Below are positions 1 to 12,231 of a DNA stretch of 64,000 bases, piece by piece. The stretch is from Phascolomyces articulosus (lineage: Eukaryota > Mucoromycota > Mucoromycetes > Mucorales > Lichtheimiaceae). Position 1 is the first letter of the stretch, and each line of letters begins with the position of its first letter. The notes under the pieces are model-generated. The model did no database searches. It saw only the letters and a program-made list of their open reading frames with translations, and was not told where the DNA came from. Position numbers and translations under genes: made by a program. The stretch covers positions 1,302,001 through 1,366,000 of the forward strand of contig JAIXMP010000010.1 of the NCBI GenBank assembly GCA_025677815.1, written 5' to 3'.

Positions 1-94
1 AGAAAGTCCATCTACTTCTCATTCTAATCATATAAATTTTATTCATGACTGTCTAATAAGTTCACATAACAATTTGTCTGACTGTTGCAATGCT

Positions 95-125
<31 letters not shown>

Positions 126-1250
126 GAAAAAAAAATCTTTTCCATCGTTATGATGTAAATCGCTTTTTTTTCCCGCACCTCCTGTCAAACTTTAAAAATA
201 TGAAAATACACATTGGATTATTTAAACTATCCAGAACGTTCTATTCTAAACACTTTCTTTAAAAAAAAGCAAGTCATTCCAATAAAAATGTGTAATATGA
301 CTCTTTATTAAATGATATCCACCAATTGCTATTAAACTTCCATCTGTGATAATCATCATGCGGTCAAATAATCTTTTTTTTTTCGTGTCAAAAAGAAACA
401 TTTTATTATTTTATGACAATATCATCAAATATAATCATATAAAAGCAGAATGAAAAATTATATCAAAAGAAAGAGTAGGTTCTTGAATTTAAAATAAGAC
501 CCATTTCGTCTTATTTCGATAAAATTGTTACTTTTATCAGGGATTCAATTTAGTTGTATTTTTACTTGATGTCAAAAAAAAAAAAAAAAAAGAAAAACAA
601 ATTCAACGACTCCTCTCCCCAACGAAAGCAATATAAAAAGGGTCCCCAAAAATCGAAAAATTGCCACTTTACCTTCTTCTACTTCATTTTTTTTTTTATC
701 ATTCTCTACTTCATATCATCCATCCAATCAGCCGGCCAGCAAGCAAAAAGGTCTTCTCCATCCATCATGGTTCTCTGGTTTTGATCCTTATGCTCAAGTT
801 CCCTATGTCATTCTACTTCTAGTCCTGTTGATGAAGCTTCCTTCATCATTTCATATAAATACTTTGGTTCCTGCTCGTACTATCCATTATCTCCTTATAA
901 CACCCGTTAAGGTAATTCGTTTTTTTTTCCTGAAACGCATCTTTTTTGAACCAAGACATTATTAATCAACAACAATAAACTTATTATATAGAACTTGGAC
1001 ACAAAAAAAAAATGATCATCATCGATTATAAGGAAAAAAAACAAGATTAACAAATGCTATTGGTAAGCATATCTCTTTTTTTTTTTTTTTTACCAAGCTT
1101 ATATATTTCTTCCAAAGATGATTATAATATATAATCCTTTGTTTATTTATAAACATATGCGTAGCCAACAAGAAGTGAACCACTAACAAGTTCATTCTAT
1201 TATGGAGGAAGGAGGAAGGGATATTCATTTCAAAACACACACACACGCAT
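1..1250. other. AT-rich region without a recognisable gene
   Basis: Only short frames rich in Lys, Phe and Asn are present, produced by runs of A and T. I see no splice-linked coding frame and no RNA gene. Confidence 0.6.
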
Positions 1251-1253
1251 ACA

Positions 1254-3530
1254 CTATTCCATCTTCATGTCATCATTATTCATCCTATCGCTCTCTTTAT
1301 TATTTGTATTGCTCATCATCATCTGTGCAGAAGAACCACCAATATCTTGAGCGTATTGCATCGTCACATCGCGAGTCTTTCCTCCATGACCATCATCCAA
1401 CGATTCTTCTTCATTTTCATCAAACAAGAGATACTTAATACCAGGCAAATGCTCGTACTGTATACCTGTTTATAAATGTAATACGATATTTTGGCATTAA
1501 TTTCCTTGAATCTAATGCTCGTACAACTGTCTCACTTGAAAAAAGCTTCACAAACGATTCGTTTTGCATGTTTTTGCTGCTCCATAGCTTTATTTGTAAT
1601 GAACGGGTTTGTTGGATCACCAGAAGGAATGCTAAAACTGTTGGAAAATACATATATATATTACGTCTGTATATAAATGAATACTATGATCTCCCATGTT
1701 CACTTCTGGAGCAATTGACCATTCGTTCTGCTGTGGGACAATAAACTTGACAATGGCGTTGGTAAGATACGCCAAAGGAGCGCATTGATGGACAGACAAC
1801 AAATTTTCCTCTTCATTGTCATCATCATCATCATCATTATCATCGCTGTCGTCGTCGTTATTGTTATCATCATTGTTGTCGCCATGCTCCGGGGAATAAA
1901 AAGGACGAAGTTGATTCACGGTATTTACTGTAATATTACATTGTATTTCGGTCAAAGTAATTCCTTTGAATGCGGTAGATTTGACATCCGCAGCAGATAC
2001 ATCTTTGCTTTGTGTATCAAGGAGTCACTTTACAATAGCGGTAAGAGCTTTGATTATCCTATTAAACGGTTTCTTTTCTTCCTCAATCTTTCCCTCTTCC
2101 TCTTGGTTGACTTCCAACGGATTTAGGGTTGCAATTTCTTGTTGTGAAATTGGATCAGAGGATGTCGGACCAGACTTGGGACGATTAGATGCACATGATC
2201 CTTTGTCTTCTGGTTTCTGGAACTAACGATATCTAACATCATAAGTATAAATATATAATGAAATATATAATGCCACAAAAAAAAGAAAGAAAAATATCTT
2301 GGTATAAGAATCTTCCACTTTATCTAAAAGTTTGTTGGTGATTATTTCATTACGACCGCGTGCGATTCCCGGCATGAGCTCAGAACAATAGTATTTCACT
2401 TGTCGCATCTTCAACTTGGGATCCTTTGTGTTGGTTACTTTTTCAGCCTCCTTCTTTTTGGAATCGGCTACTTTTTTTTCTTTTCGTTCTTGTAACCGTT
2501 GAATATATCTCTGGACACGTTGCGGTGCAAGATTTAGATGTAATAAAGCTGTTGTTGTAACATGTAAATCTCTATTATGTCGTTTTCGCGTCCAAATATT
2601 CTTTATTCCTGTTAAAACTCCCGTAAACCATTATTCATAGCACCATTTAAACGAAAATCACGTTGCTTCTGCACCTTGTTTGATTGCTTGATTAGGTTTC
2701 TACTTTTTCCAAATATTTCTGATTCACGACTTTCCCTGACACTTGACCTAATACATCCTGTCCATAAATAAATAATTATACATTAAATACTATATACCCT
2801 AAATTATAATATTCTATGACAAGTATAATTCAAGATAATAAAATTACCTAATAGAATATTTGATGTATGCTCATAGTTATAAATCCTCGCATCCTCCAGC
2901 TTGGTAACATCCGTTGGAATACATGCAATATTGACTACCGTGGATGCATTTGATTCAAACTTGGAATTGGGTGCCAATGTTTGAATATCCATCTTGTTAA
3001 TAGTTGATTCCGTTCCAAACAAGGTACCGACTTTTCCACTCCCGGTCATGTCAGTTAGAACCTTAACTCCTTCAGCGAGTTCGGACATACATCGACCTAC
3101 ATGGTTTTGTTCACGATTCAATGTGGTCAGGATGTCTTAGTATGACAGTTCATCTCGTAAGACGGAGCGTAATGAAAAGGTAATTGTTTCATGTATTTTT
3201 TCATTATCATTGTCCTTTTCTTCCTCCTTCCCTTCATTGTCATTATTATCATTGTCGATGTTGCTGCTGCTACTCAAAATGTCTTGCTAATTTCCTTCTG
3301 GTAACGCATTGCGTAACTTTGAATAAAGTTCAATACCTGCGTTCTTGAAGGTTTGCAAGCGATTGAAATCACTAAACGTACTGATCCGGTCGGAAACCAT
3401 GTCGGAGAAGCATCCTTCAATTGCGAATGTTTCATAGCTAAAGATTCCTGCGTGGAAGCAAAGAGAGGTGGCAACGATTTTCTTTTGGAAAATTCCTTCT
3501 CTAATTTATCCAGAACGCCTAATAATAAAA
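1254..3530 (-). pseudogene. Decayed multi-exon gene of unrecognised family
   Basis: Reading the minus strand from about 3.53 kb down to 1.25 kb, one coding-like frame can be followed through several pieces. Early blocks include FSDMVSDRISTFSDF, then a stretch around 3.1-2.85 kb reading GKVGTLFGTES and INKMDIQTLAPNSKF, an intron with a good acceptor near 2.76 kb, a basic block (RVQRYIQRLQERKEKK), a KYYCSELMPGIARGRNE block and a late acidic Asp/Asn run near 1.8 kb. The frame is broken by TAG at 3287-3289, TAA at 3137-3139, TGA at 2025-2027 and TGA at 1532-1534, by frameshifts near 2.69 and 2.62 kb, and by a lost donor near 2.29 kb. The intact parent would have had roughly 600 residues. I do not recognise the family. 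A multicopy element-borne gene is possible, but I see no transposase signature or terminal repeats. Confidence is for a former gene, not for an identity. Confidence 0.7.
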
Positions 3531-3561
3531 ACGGAATGATTAAAAGTAATTCAATTGAATA

Positions 3562-4019
3562 GATTTTAGAAAAGATCTTTATTGTTTAATATATGATTAT
3601 TTTCCAATAATAGTAGGCTATCATGTATACTTAATAATTTTGTCAAAATGGATGGATGTTGAATTATAAGCTAATTTTTCTGTAAATAATCCCAAGTTAA
3701 TATCAAAGTGGTTAGTGCTTTATTGTTTTGCTTTACAGCTGTACGACCTTGAGTGACCTTGGCAGTGTGTGCACACACTACTTACGGAAAGTCGCTTTGT
3801 TATTATTTTTCCTCCGCTTTTTTTTTTTTTTTTTTTTTTTTTTGGCTTTGTTACAACACTACTCCTCTCTTTTTCTTTTTTTTTTATTTTCTCTCCTCAG
3901 CAACAAAAAACACCTAACCCCCGTTTTCTTCTTTTTCTATTATTCACTCGTTACTACTTAAAGCACACACACACACATACTTCAAACTGTCTCTCTCACT
4001 TCTATTCAAATAGAGAACA
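3562..4019 (+). promoter_or_regulatory. Leader/promoter region of the 5-phosphatase gene
   Basis: This gap holds long pyrimidine tracts (about 3820-3844 is almost pure T) followed by a CT-rich stretch ending in CTCCTCAG near 3900, which looks like an acceptor for an intron in the 5' untranslated leader. A CA repeat lies just before the ATG. No TATA box stands out. Confidence 0.35.
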
Positions 4020-7000
4020 ATGGCCAATGACGACAATGATGACCCACAACCTTCTTTTAAAGAATTACAAAAACGATGGGCACAGCAAGGAACTAATACT
4101 GTTAAGCAGGAACAACAAAAACAAACTGTTCCTTTATCGGGAATGGTAGATTCCATGACTACTTCTACAACACCGTCTCCTAAAACAGTAGTAACAGCAA
4201 TGAAACCAATCGCGTCTTCATCATCTGAACCTACGCAAAATAAACAATTACCCATAAAATCACCGCCATTACCAGTGAATAATAATTTACCAGTGGAATC
4301 ACCTGTCAATAATTCCAGGGCTCCACCCATTCCGCCTAAACCATCAGTAGTAGCACCTACTTCAACCACAACACCAATGCGTACACCTCCTCCTCCAACA
4401 AAATCGCCATCCTCCTCAGTCATGACAAATGCTTCATCGGAATCAATTTGTACAACAATTAGCAACACCACTACCTCAAACGATCAACGTCAAAGAGTGT
4501 CATTACTAGCTCAACAGTTCGAGAAACAAAAAATTAGTCAAGTGATTTCTTCTGCTGCTGTGCAACAGCAATCTACCGCGAACACTACTCCTACAACGAC
4601 AAATGCAACACCGAATGTATCAAGTAATTCAACACCCAATTTATCTAAAGCAACTATTGCACCTGCAGTATCAGCCATTCCTGCAGAAAAAATATCGACA
4701 CCATCCCCTCCTCTTGCTACTACTGCTCCAGCAGTAGCAGCAACAAATACCAGTAACACGTCTACACCGCCTCCTCCTGCTACAGCAGCAACCAAAATAG
4801 TATCGAATGTTACAAACCTGACACAATCACCACGTTCAGTACGGCAACGGGATATTTCCGAACAAGAATCTTCAACATCACCATCAACACATGCTCAAGA
4901 TCCCTTTTGTGACGACGAAGAAGTAACCGATTCAAGTGATGATAGTGATGATAGCAGTAACGAAACGAATAACACCAGCAGTGATGATAGTGAATTGGAT
5001 GATCGATTAGTACGTCAAGTCCATTTACGTTATGCAGAAGGAGCTTCATCCAGTGGTAGCCTTGATTCCACCATTACAACACCAGCCCGTACACCTCCAC
5101 CTCCACCCAAAGGAGCAAATAATAACAAAAAAATTGGCACACCTCCTCCACCACCTCCTCCCAGTAAAAAATACCATACTGCAGCACGTCGTGCCACTGT
5201 TGCTGTCGATATACCCGAACATCAGCAGCAGCAAGCACAGCAACCTATTTCCATTCCAGGCAAGCCAATGGAAACATCACCACCTATATTACCCCCTCGA
5301 CCTTGTCTTCCTGGTCGTGGCGAAGGTATGCCTGTTTTACCCCCACGACCTTCTCAATCCACATTGGCTCGATCTCATACCATTGGTTCTAGTTTTCATC
5401 AACATCATCATCAACAGTTTGATCATAGTGTTCCACTGCCCGATGTGGAACCACCTCCACTTCCTCATTCAGGCGATTATGATCGACCTCGTCGATCCCA
5501 AAGTACACGAACAACAAGTGCACGAAGAGCCATGTCACGATCTCAAATGCAAATGGCCAATGAAGTTCATCCAGATGCAACGAACGCGTCTAGAAACAAA
5601 CCCATCATTGAAAGTAAAAATCGCATGACACCTTCTCTTATCCCCACAGGTCACAAATGCATGAAAAATGCCGTGGCAATTTCAGGTGGATTACTAGCAA
5701 CCGGAGCACATGAAACTCAAATCTGGGAAACAAGCTCAGGTCAACAACCACTCCATACAATTGGTACCAATGGACAAAATAATGATGGCAGTGATAAAGT
5801 ATGCGCTTTAGAATTTGCACCTGTCATGGAACCCAGTGAAGAAGGACGTTACCTTTGGGTGGGACTCAAGGACAGCGATTTGTTTGTGATTGATACGACG
5901 ACGGGTAAAATCTGTGCCCGACCTAATTCAACCCATACGCAACCTATTAATTGGATTCTTCGGTATAAAAATATGGAAATGTGGACCATTGATGAAGGAG
6001 GTATTATGAATGTGTGGGAAGTATTGGATGGTAGTATTCGTTTGGTTGATGAACACGCGGTCACTCCAAGAGCTTCTGCTGCATTGATTGTTGGACGTGA
6101 TCTTTGGATGGCAACCACACGCGCTTATGAAGTTCATCATTTGGGTGGTAATCTTCAACAACAAGATCAACATCAGCAAAGTCCACGTATACGTATTCCC
6201 AATGAATTAGGTGACATTGTTCAATTGGCCGTAGTACCTTATCATGTTGGTAAAATATTTATTGGTCATGGTGATGGTAAAGTCAGCGTCTGGGACGCAA
6301 ATACAATGGAACGATTGGAAGTCATTACTGTTTCGATGTATGCAATCTCGTGCATGGTTGCCATCGGTGACTACTATTTATGGATGGGTTTCAATACGGG
6401 CATGATTTATGTTTATGATACTCGACCTCAACGTTGGCTCGTTGTGAAATTATGGAAAGCTCATGAATCGGGTGTTTCAAGCTTTTCTGTGGATAAAATT
6501 GGTCTTGCTTTGGATGAACCTACTGTTCAAGTAGTTAGTATGGATTCCCATGGTTATGCTGCATTTTGGGATGGTTTATTATCGGAACAATGGAAAGGTA
6601 ATAATTATTATCAACATTTAATTAATTAATCATATATATATCATTTATTTTACCCCAAAATGATGATAAATTGTTCTGCATAAGGTAATATTACTCACAA
6701 AATTCATTATAAATATAGATCAACAAATGGAAAAATTCCGAGCAGATTATAGTGAAGAACGAGTAACTCGTATTTTAATATGTTCGTGGAACATTGATGC
6801 CAATAAACCAGAAAAACTCCCACCCCCCGATGATCAATTGGTACGTGAATGGCTTAGTAGCATGCGAGATCCAGATCCAGATATTATTGTTGTTGGTATT
6901 CAAGAAATTGTTGATTTGGAATCCAAAAAACAGACTGCACGTAAGTTAGCTGTCTCCGTTTTATTGTTTGAAATTTATTACATTTATTATCAGATATTAA

Positions 7001-8069
7001 AATAAAACCTGCCTCTATCTTTTAATATATATTATTTTTAGGTTCCTTATTCGCATCGAGAAAAAAGATCGAAACACTCCAAGAAGCTGATGAATTGTTA
7101 ACACACCGATATACACTTTGGCATGATCATTTGGTGCGAGTGATGGCGGATAATTATGGACGAGGAGCATATACAGTCATTAAAACAGATCAATTGGTGG
7201 GTTTATTCAGTTGTATATTTGTCAGATCCAGTGAATTGAGTCGTGTATCAGCTGTGGATTCGACCATTGTCAAGACAGGGATGAAGGTGATGAAAAAGAG
7301 TCTTCATGGTAACAAGGGTGGTATTGCCATTCGACTTCAATTGGATGATTCATCTTTATGCTTTGTCAATTGTCACTTGGCCGCGGGTCAATCCCACCAA
7401 GCCCAACGCAATGCAGACGCAGAAGGTATTCTTAAAGAAGCCAAATTCCCTACACGGCACAAGGATGTAGATGCTTATCCACGCGGTGGTGCTGGTGAGC
7501 TTATTCTTGATCACGAACATTGCTTCCTTTCGGGTGATCTCAATTATCGTATCAACATGCCTCGCGAAAAAGTATTACAATATTTAGCGAATCGTAACCC
7601 TGTCGAAGGATTAGCCGCATTACAAAAGGAAGATCAATTATTAAAACAACGTTTCACCAATCCATTCTTCAAATTATTGATATTTCAAGAAAGTGCCATC
7701 AATTTCTTGCCAACATATAAATATGATCCAGGAACCGATTATTACGATCGATCTGAAAAGAAACGTGTGCCTGCATGGTGTGATCGTATTTTATATCGTT
7801 CCAACAATGTTCAAAACTTATTTTATCAACGTCATGAAGTTCTGGCTTCGGATCATCGACCTATCAGTGGTGGATTTACGTTACGTGTTAAGAAGGTGGA
7901 TCATTCTAAAAAAGCAAACGTTGTACATCATGTTGAAGAAGCATGGCAACAAAGATACCAAGAACTTGTAAAACATCACAAGGAAATGTATGTTGCTGAT
8001 TTTGGTATCCAAGATCCAAGTCAACGGCTTCAAGCAGTTGGTTGGGATGTTCATCAAATTCGTTATTAA
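4020..8069 (+). CDS. WD40 / inositol-polyphosphate 5-phosphatase
   Basis: Predicted to remove the 5-phosphate from phosphoinositides or inositol phosphates in the cytosol or at membranes. Exons 4020-6597, 6719-6940 and 7042-8069 join in phase to give 1275 residues. Residues 1-530 are low complexity: Pro-rich stretches resembling SH3 ligands, an acidic Asp/Ser patch near 294-328 and short Gln/His runs. Residues about 536-855 form a WD40-like propeller (repeated W-D/W-E turns such as VSVWDANTME). The catalytic domain follows at about 870-1220 with the family hallmarks CSWNIDANKP, GNKGGIAIRL, GDLNYR (1097-1102), WCDRIL (from W1179) and SDHRPI (1203-1208), so the catalytic residues look complete. 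The propeller-then-phosphatase order is known from plant and some fungal 5-phosphatases. Neither a Sac1 domain (synaptojanin type) nor an SH2 domain (SHIP type) is visible. Substrate preference cannot be read here. Confidence 0.93.
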
Positions 8070-8314
8070 TTATATATTTTAGATTTTATTCTTTCCCCTC
8101 TACCTAAAACACACACTCTACTAGTACTTCATTATATATCATAACATACCATTTTTCTTCTACAAGCACATCTTTTTTTATTTTAGTCTGTATTATATTT
8201 TCTTTTAGAAGAAAAAAAAAAGAATTCAAACACACACGCACCTCTCATTCCATTCGCTTTTTTTTCATTATTATTATATTAAAAAGAATCTTTTTCATAT
8301 TCTAAAAAAAAGCC
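8070..8314. other. Short intergenic spacer
   Basis: AT-rich spacer of 245 bases between two tandem plus-strand genes, with A-runs and CA repeats. It probably holds the polyadenylation region of the phosphatase gene and the promoter of the next gene. Confidence 0.5.
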
Positions 8315-9562
8315 ATGAGTAATGACCAAACTGTTTGGATACACAACACGCGACAACGTATTCATTCTATAAATACAAAAATGGATACAATCTTGACCGC
8401 TCTACATTGGAATCGTGACGATTTAAAACAGTGGTATTCTGAGGTAAAAAAAAAATAAAAAAAAAAGCGCCGGGCTACTTTTTTAAGCAAAAGAAACTCA
8501 AGAACTTGGAACGGTTCTTTTTTTTTTCGTGTTATTGCTAGGAACAAGAAAAGTTAGTGTGTCCACACGATGAACGTCATGTCATACCTCAATCCCAATG
8601 GCAAAAGCATGCTGAGCATTGCCTTGCCAAGAAACAGAACCAGCCACCGCCGCCACCTCCGAGAGCAGATCATCAACAGGAGCAAAAACGGAAAAAACAA
8701 TCGGTAAGAAGAGAGATGTGGGATAGATACTCTTTCCATTCTTGGAACCAAGGATCCTCCTATGCCTTTTTTAAGAAAGGTTGTGTTTGCTATTTACCAC
8801 CTTTCTCTTAAATTTAAAGTTAAAATATCATAATAGTAATAATTATAACATTTGTTTTGTTTATATGATGAAATCATCAGACATCAAAAACAAAGAGGAT
8901 AGGTGGACGATTACCAAGTAGCGCGCGTTATTTCTATTCACAAGCACCATGTGTTATCTCTTTTACCAACGATCAATCTTCTGTGCAGCGTGGTCCACAT
9001 GTACATCCAATAGTCCCGGGAGTGGATTATGCAGAATTAGCCAATTCTATTCGCGCTCAGCATGACATCCCTTCTGTACTCAATGTTCACGATTTTCTTC
9101 AAAATGAAGGTAAAACGGAATAAACTTTGGCAATCATTTTATTATTTATGTTTTTATAATAATACATTGAATGATGTCTCTCCCTCCCCCTCTCCTTCTC
9201 TCTGCATGTAGAACAAGAAACACTAGAAGATGAAGAACATAACAAAAAAGAGGACGGGGCCGAAGATCAAAAAGAACGTGACTTTATAAAACGTCGACGG
9301 AAAACTTACCGCGTTAAAGTTTCCAAACATAGATCTGCTACGGAGGTAAATAGGATTATCTCTCCTTTACCAGTTGTCAAGTAAAAATATAACATGGGAT
9401 GGATGATGATGAGGATGAAAAGCATCCACATTCCCAAACTTTTTTTGTTCTAAATATAATCCACTCTTACAATTATTTATAAAATGCTTATATGATTATT
9501 ATTATTTGTTTACTTAGACCCAAAGAGAGTTAGTCCAGGCTTATATGAAAGAATTCCAATGA
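8315..9562 (+). CDS. SNRNP48: U11/U12 snRNP 48 kDa-like protein (CHHC zinc finger)
   Basis: Likely part of the U11/U12 di-snRNP, which recognises U12-type introns in the nucleus. Five exons (8315-8443, 8542-8703, 8881-9109, 9212-9345, 9518-9562) join in phase to 232 residues. Residues C50, H56, H66 and C70 fit the C-x5-H-x9-H-x3-C zinc finger of U11-48K, which binds the U12-type 5' splice site. The C-terminus has the other family block: an RRRKTYRVKVSKHRSATE stretch running across the last intron into QRELVQAYMKEF, like the conserved RRRxxYRxK...TEVIRDVI tail of animal and plant homologues. The protein is shorter than animal versions (about 340 aa) and has a Pro-rich linker plus an acidic Glu/Asp stretch. 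TRM13 and gametocyte-specific factors also carry CHHC fingers, but lack this tail. Confidence 0.82.
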
Positions 9563-10108
9563 ATCCTTCTATGACTCTTTTTTTATTACCATAACTCTGT
9601 CTCTATAACAGCAAGAATAACAACAACATCAACAACAAGCATGACATTTTAAACATACTTTTAATACTAAGCCCCAAACGTGCAGTATTATTTTTATTAT
9701 TACCCCATTCACTCTCTTTTAATGTCATTGTCAAATTTGTTCTAGTTTATTAAAAACTGAGCACGCAACATAACATAACATCACTCTTGAGCATGTTATT
9801 TCCGAAGTTATTTTTGCCAATGGTTTTATTATTGTTATGATGCGCAGCTAATAAGAAAACTCCATTCCTTTTAACTTTTTTTTTTTTACATCATGTGTAA
9901 ATAGAAGTGGAAGTAAAACCTCATTGCATGGGTCTTGGCGTCAAGAGGAACTATTTGTTCTTGAAATATATAAAAGGACAGTAATTTTTAACAGAAAATA
10001 AAAAAAATCATCAATCAATCAATTCTTCATTCCAATTCAATAACAACTTTCAACAAACTCTACTTCTTTTTTCTACAACACATCATAAACAAACTTCTAC
10101 TTTAAAAA
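9563..10108. other. Intergenic region upstream of the lipocalin-like gene
   Basis: AT-rich. A TATA-like stretch (ATATATAAAAGG) at about 9966-9977 lies some 130 bases before the next ATG, followed by a CAA/CATCAATCAATC-rich leader. No other gene is visible. Confidence 0.45.
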
Positions 10109-11045
10109 ATGAAAGGTCTCTTTGCTCTCTCCACTCTTATTGTTGCCGCTTCCTCTGCTGTGAACGGTTTTGTCTTGCCCCGTCAAACAAATGATGATTT
10201 GTCTCATTTCCAAGGAGAATGTAAGTAAAAGATCCAAGCTACCATTGACTTACAACGCCAACAGTGATAGATAAAAAATGAATGGACTTATATTCAACAA
10301 ACAATGATATAAAATGATAGGGTACGAAATTGGTGTCACTCACAACTTCAACCAAATGATGCAAGATATCGAAGACAAGTATGGCTTCGGCTGCTACTGT
10401 ACTCGTACTAGCCTTGAATCATCTGGCGATCAATCCTGTGAAATGTCATCCGTCTGTGAAGTTCGCAATGATTCAAGTGTCATTGGAGACGCTACTGCAA
10501 CAGGAACTTTTGATCTCAAGTCTGTCAACGGTGATCGTTTCACCTTTGATTTCACCTTTGGTAAGTTTAGTAATAATAAAACAATCCGAATTATTATTAT
10601 TTGATGGCATGATTCCTAGAGACAACATGATATATTCCTATTGACTCATAGCAATGATACTCTATCTTCCTTTATAATAGGCAAACTTACTCTCACTCCT
10701 GCCGATAACCCAGGTCATGAACAAGAACTTCCTGGTTATCCATCCAGCGATCAAAGCCATGAACTTCAAGGAGAAGTTATCTCTACTGAACATGGAACCT
10801 CATTTGTTGTCTGGTCTGAATGTAAATATATATATATATATATTTGGGATAATGATACACTTTTGTTGAATATTTGATAACTAATAATCTGATTTATTAT
10901 TATTATAGATGATGGACAAGTCTACGGTTCTTTGAGTCACTCCGAACGTACTGTTGATGATGCTACCTTTGATCAAATCGTCAGCCAAATTGATGACACC
11001 AGCATCAGAGATAGTATGGAACGCTACATTTATGCTTGCGAATAA
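10109..11045 (+). CDS. Secreted lipocalin-like protein
   Basis: Probably a secreted carrier of a small hydrophobic ligand. Exons 10109-10220, 10321-10560, 10681-10821 and 10909-11045 join in phase to 209 residues. Residues 1-20 form a signal peptide (Leu/Ala-rich core ending AVNG). The first strand carries the lipocalin G-x-W motif as GEWYEIG (36-42). Next come a CYC block at 62-64, alternating beta-like strands (GTFDLKSVNGDRFTFDFTF, then GKLTLTP) and a C-terminal helix-like segment ending in Cys. Five cysteines remain after the leader, which fits an extracellular beta-barrel. Size and motif order match ApoD/Blc-type lipocalins, but the second and third conserved lipocalin motifs are weak, so an unrelated secreted beta-barrel remains possible. 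The leader is CAA-rich and preceded by a TATA box. Confidence 0.65.
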
Positions 11046-12231
11046 ATTATAGAAAGACCATATATACAATGATGGGACTTTCCTTTTTGTATCATTTTTT
11101 TTTCTCCCCATCCATCATTCATACATACTATGTGTGAACTTTTTCTTTTTGATTTCCCCCTCTTTTCTCCAATAAATCTCAAGCTGTATTAGTAGTATCA
11201 TTTCAATTTCACTTTTTTATATAAATAAATATAAACTTACAAAAGATATTGACTTATGATGTGACAATTACTTCATTATTTTATATCGCTGATGCCATCT
11301 ATTCATTCATTTGTAGTACAGGATGCACAAAAAAGGAAAGTTTGACACAGATCGTTATCGTTATCGTTTTTTTGATGGGGATCTTTTGTTTAATGTGTAA
11401 CAATTGAACAAGTGTAAGGGAATTTTACTCTTATATAATAAAATGGAATGGAATGGAATTGGGAAAAAGCCAATTGACTTTTTTTCATATTTGATAATCT
11501 AAAATAGTTCCACTACTTTTATATCTAATTTATGAATAACAACGATGAATAAAAATAAAGAGAAGAATCATAATACCATCATGTGAATGAAAAGCCATAC
11601 AAAAAAAAACATTGCATTTTTAAACATACTACGGCCGACAGACCGACAGACAACAGATCCTTCACTATATCACTATTAATTTGTGCTATCAATAACAGTT
11701 TAAGGATCTAATTATAGTATGATGTACATTGACAATAGACAGATAAGATACAAAAAGTTCTAAACATTTTTGGTAACCCAGAGACGAGGAATGTGGAGTA
11801 TTCTGGCTGAACTTTTTGCATGACGATTATGTAATAGTGAGGTAACATCAAAATTGTACAACGGTTAATTTCCTTGCTGGCTTTTGGTTGTTACACCATT
11901 ACTCAATATCACAAGTAACATCTTTAACTCTTTTCTCAAAAAAAATTGCTGTTGTCATTATAATTAATTTAACAATATTTATATTATGTTCGATTCTCTT
12001 CCCTTTTTAATATAAAATATTTTGACAATGTAAAGTACTACATTCATATGTTAATTATTTAATACAATCGTTATTCAATAGACTTCATGACTCATTTTAT
12101 CGATTATTATGTTTCATCAATGGGTATTATTTGGATATATGTGTGTTCTTTGTGTGTTGTACACGTATATATGGTTTGATGGATTATTATGGTTCATTGT
12201 GCAGTGATGATAAAAGCAATTCCACTATCAT
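11046..12231. other. Intergenic, no gene seen
   Basis: AT-rich with no sustained coding frame. A 19-base word (11820-11838, beginning TTGCATGACG) recurs near 26.41 kb, suggesting shared repeat debris. Confidence 0.45.

Noticed and set aside
74..784. Short Lys/Phe-rich frames at the left end
   Set aside because: Generated by A and T runs; no coding texture.
3944..4471. 175-codon minus-strand frame opposite the 5-phosphatase start
   Set aside because: Gly/Val/Asp-rich shadow of the Pro/Thr/Ser-rich head of the real gene.
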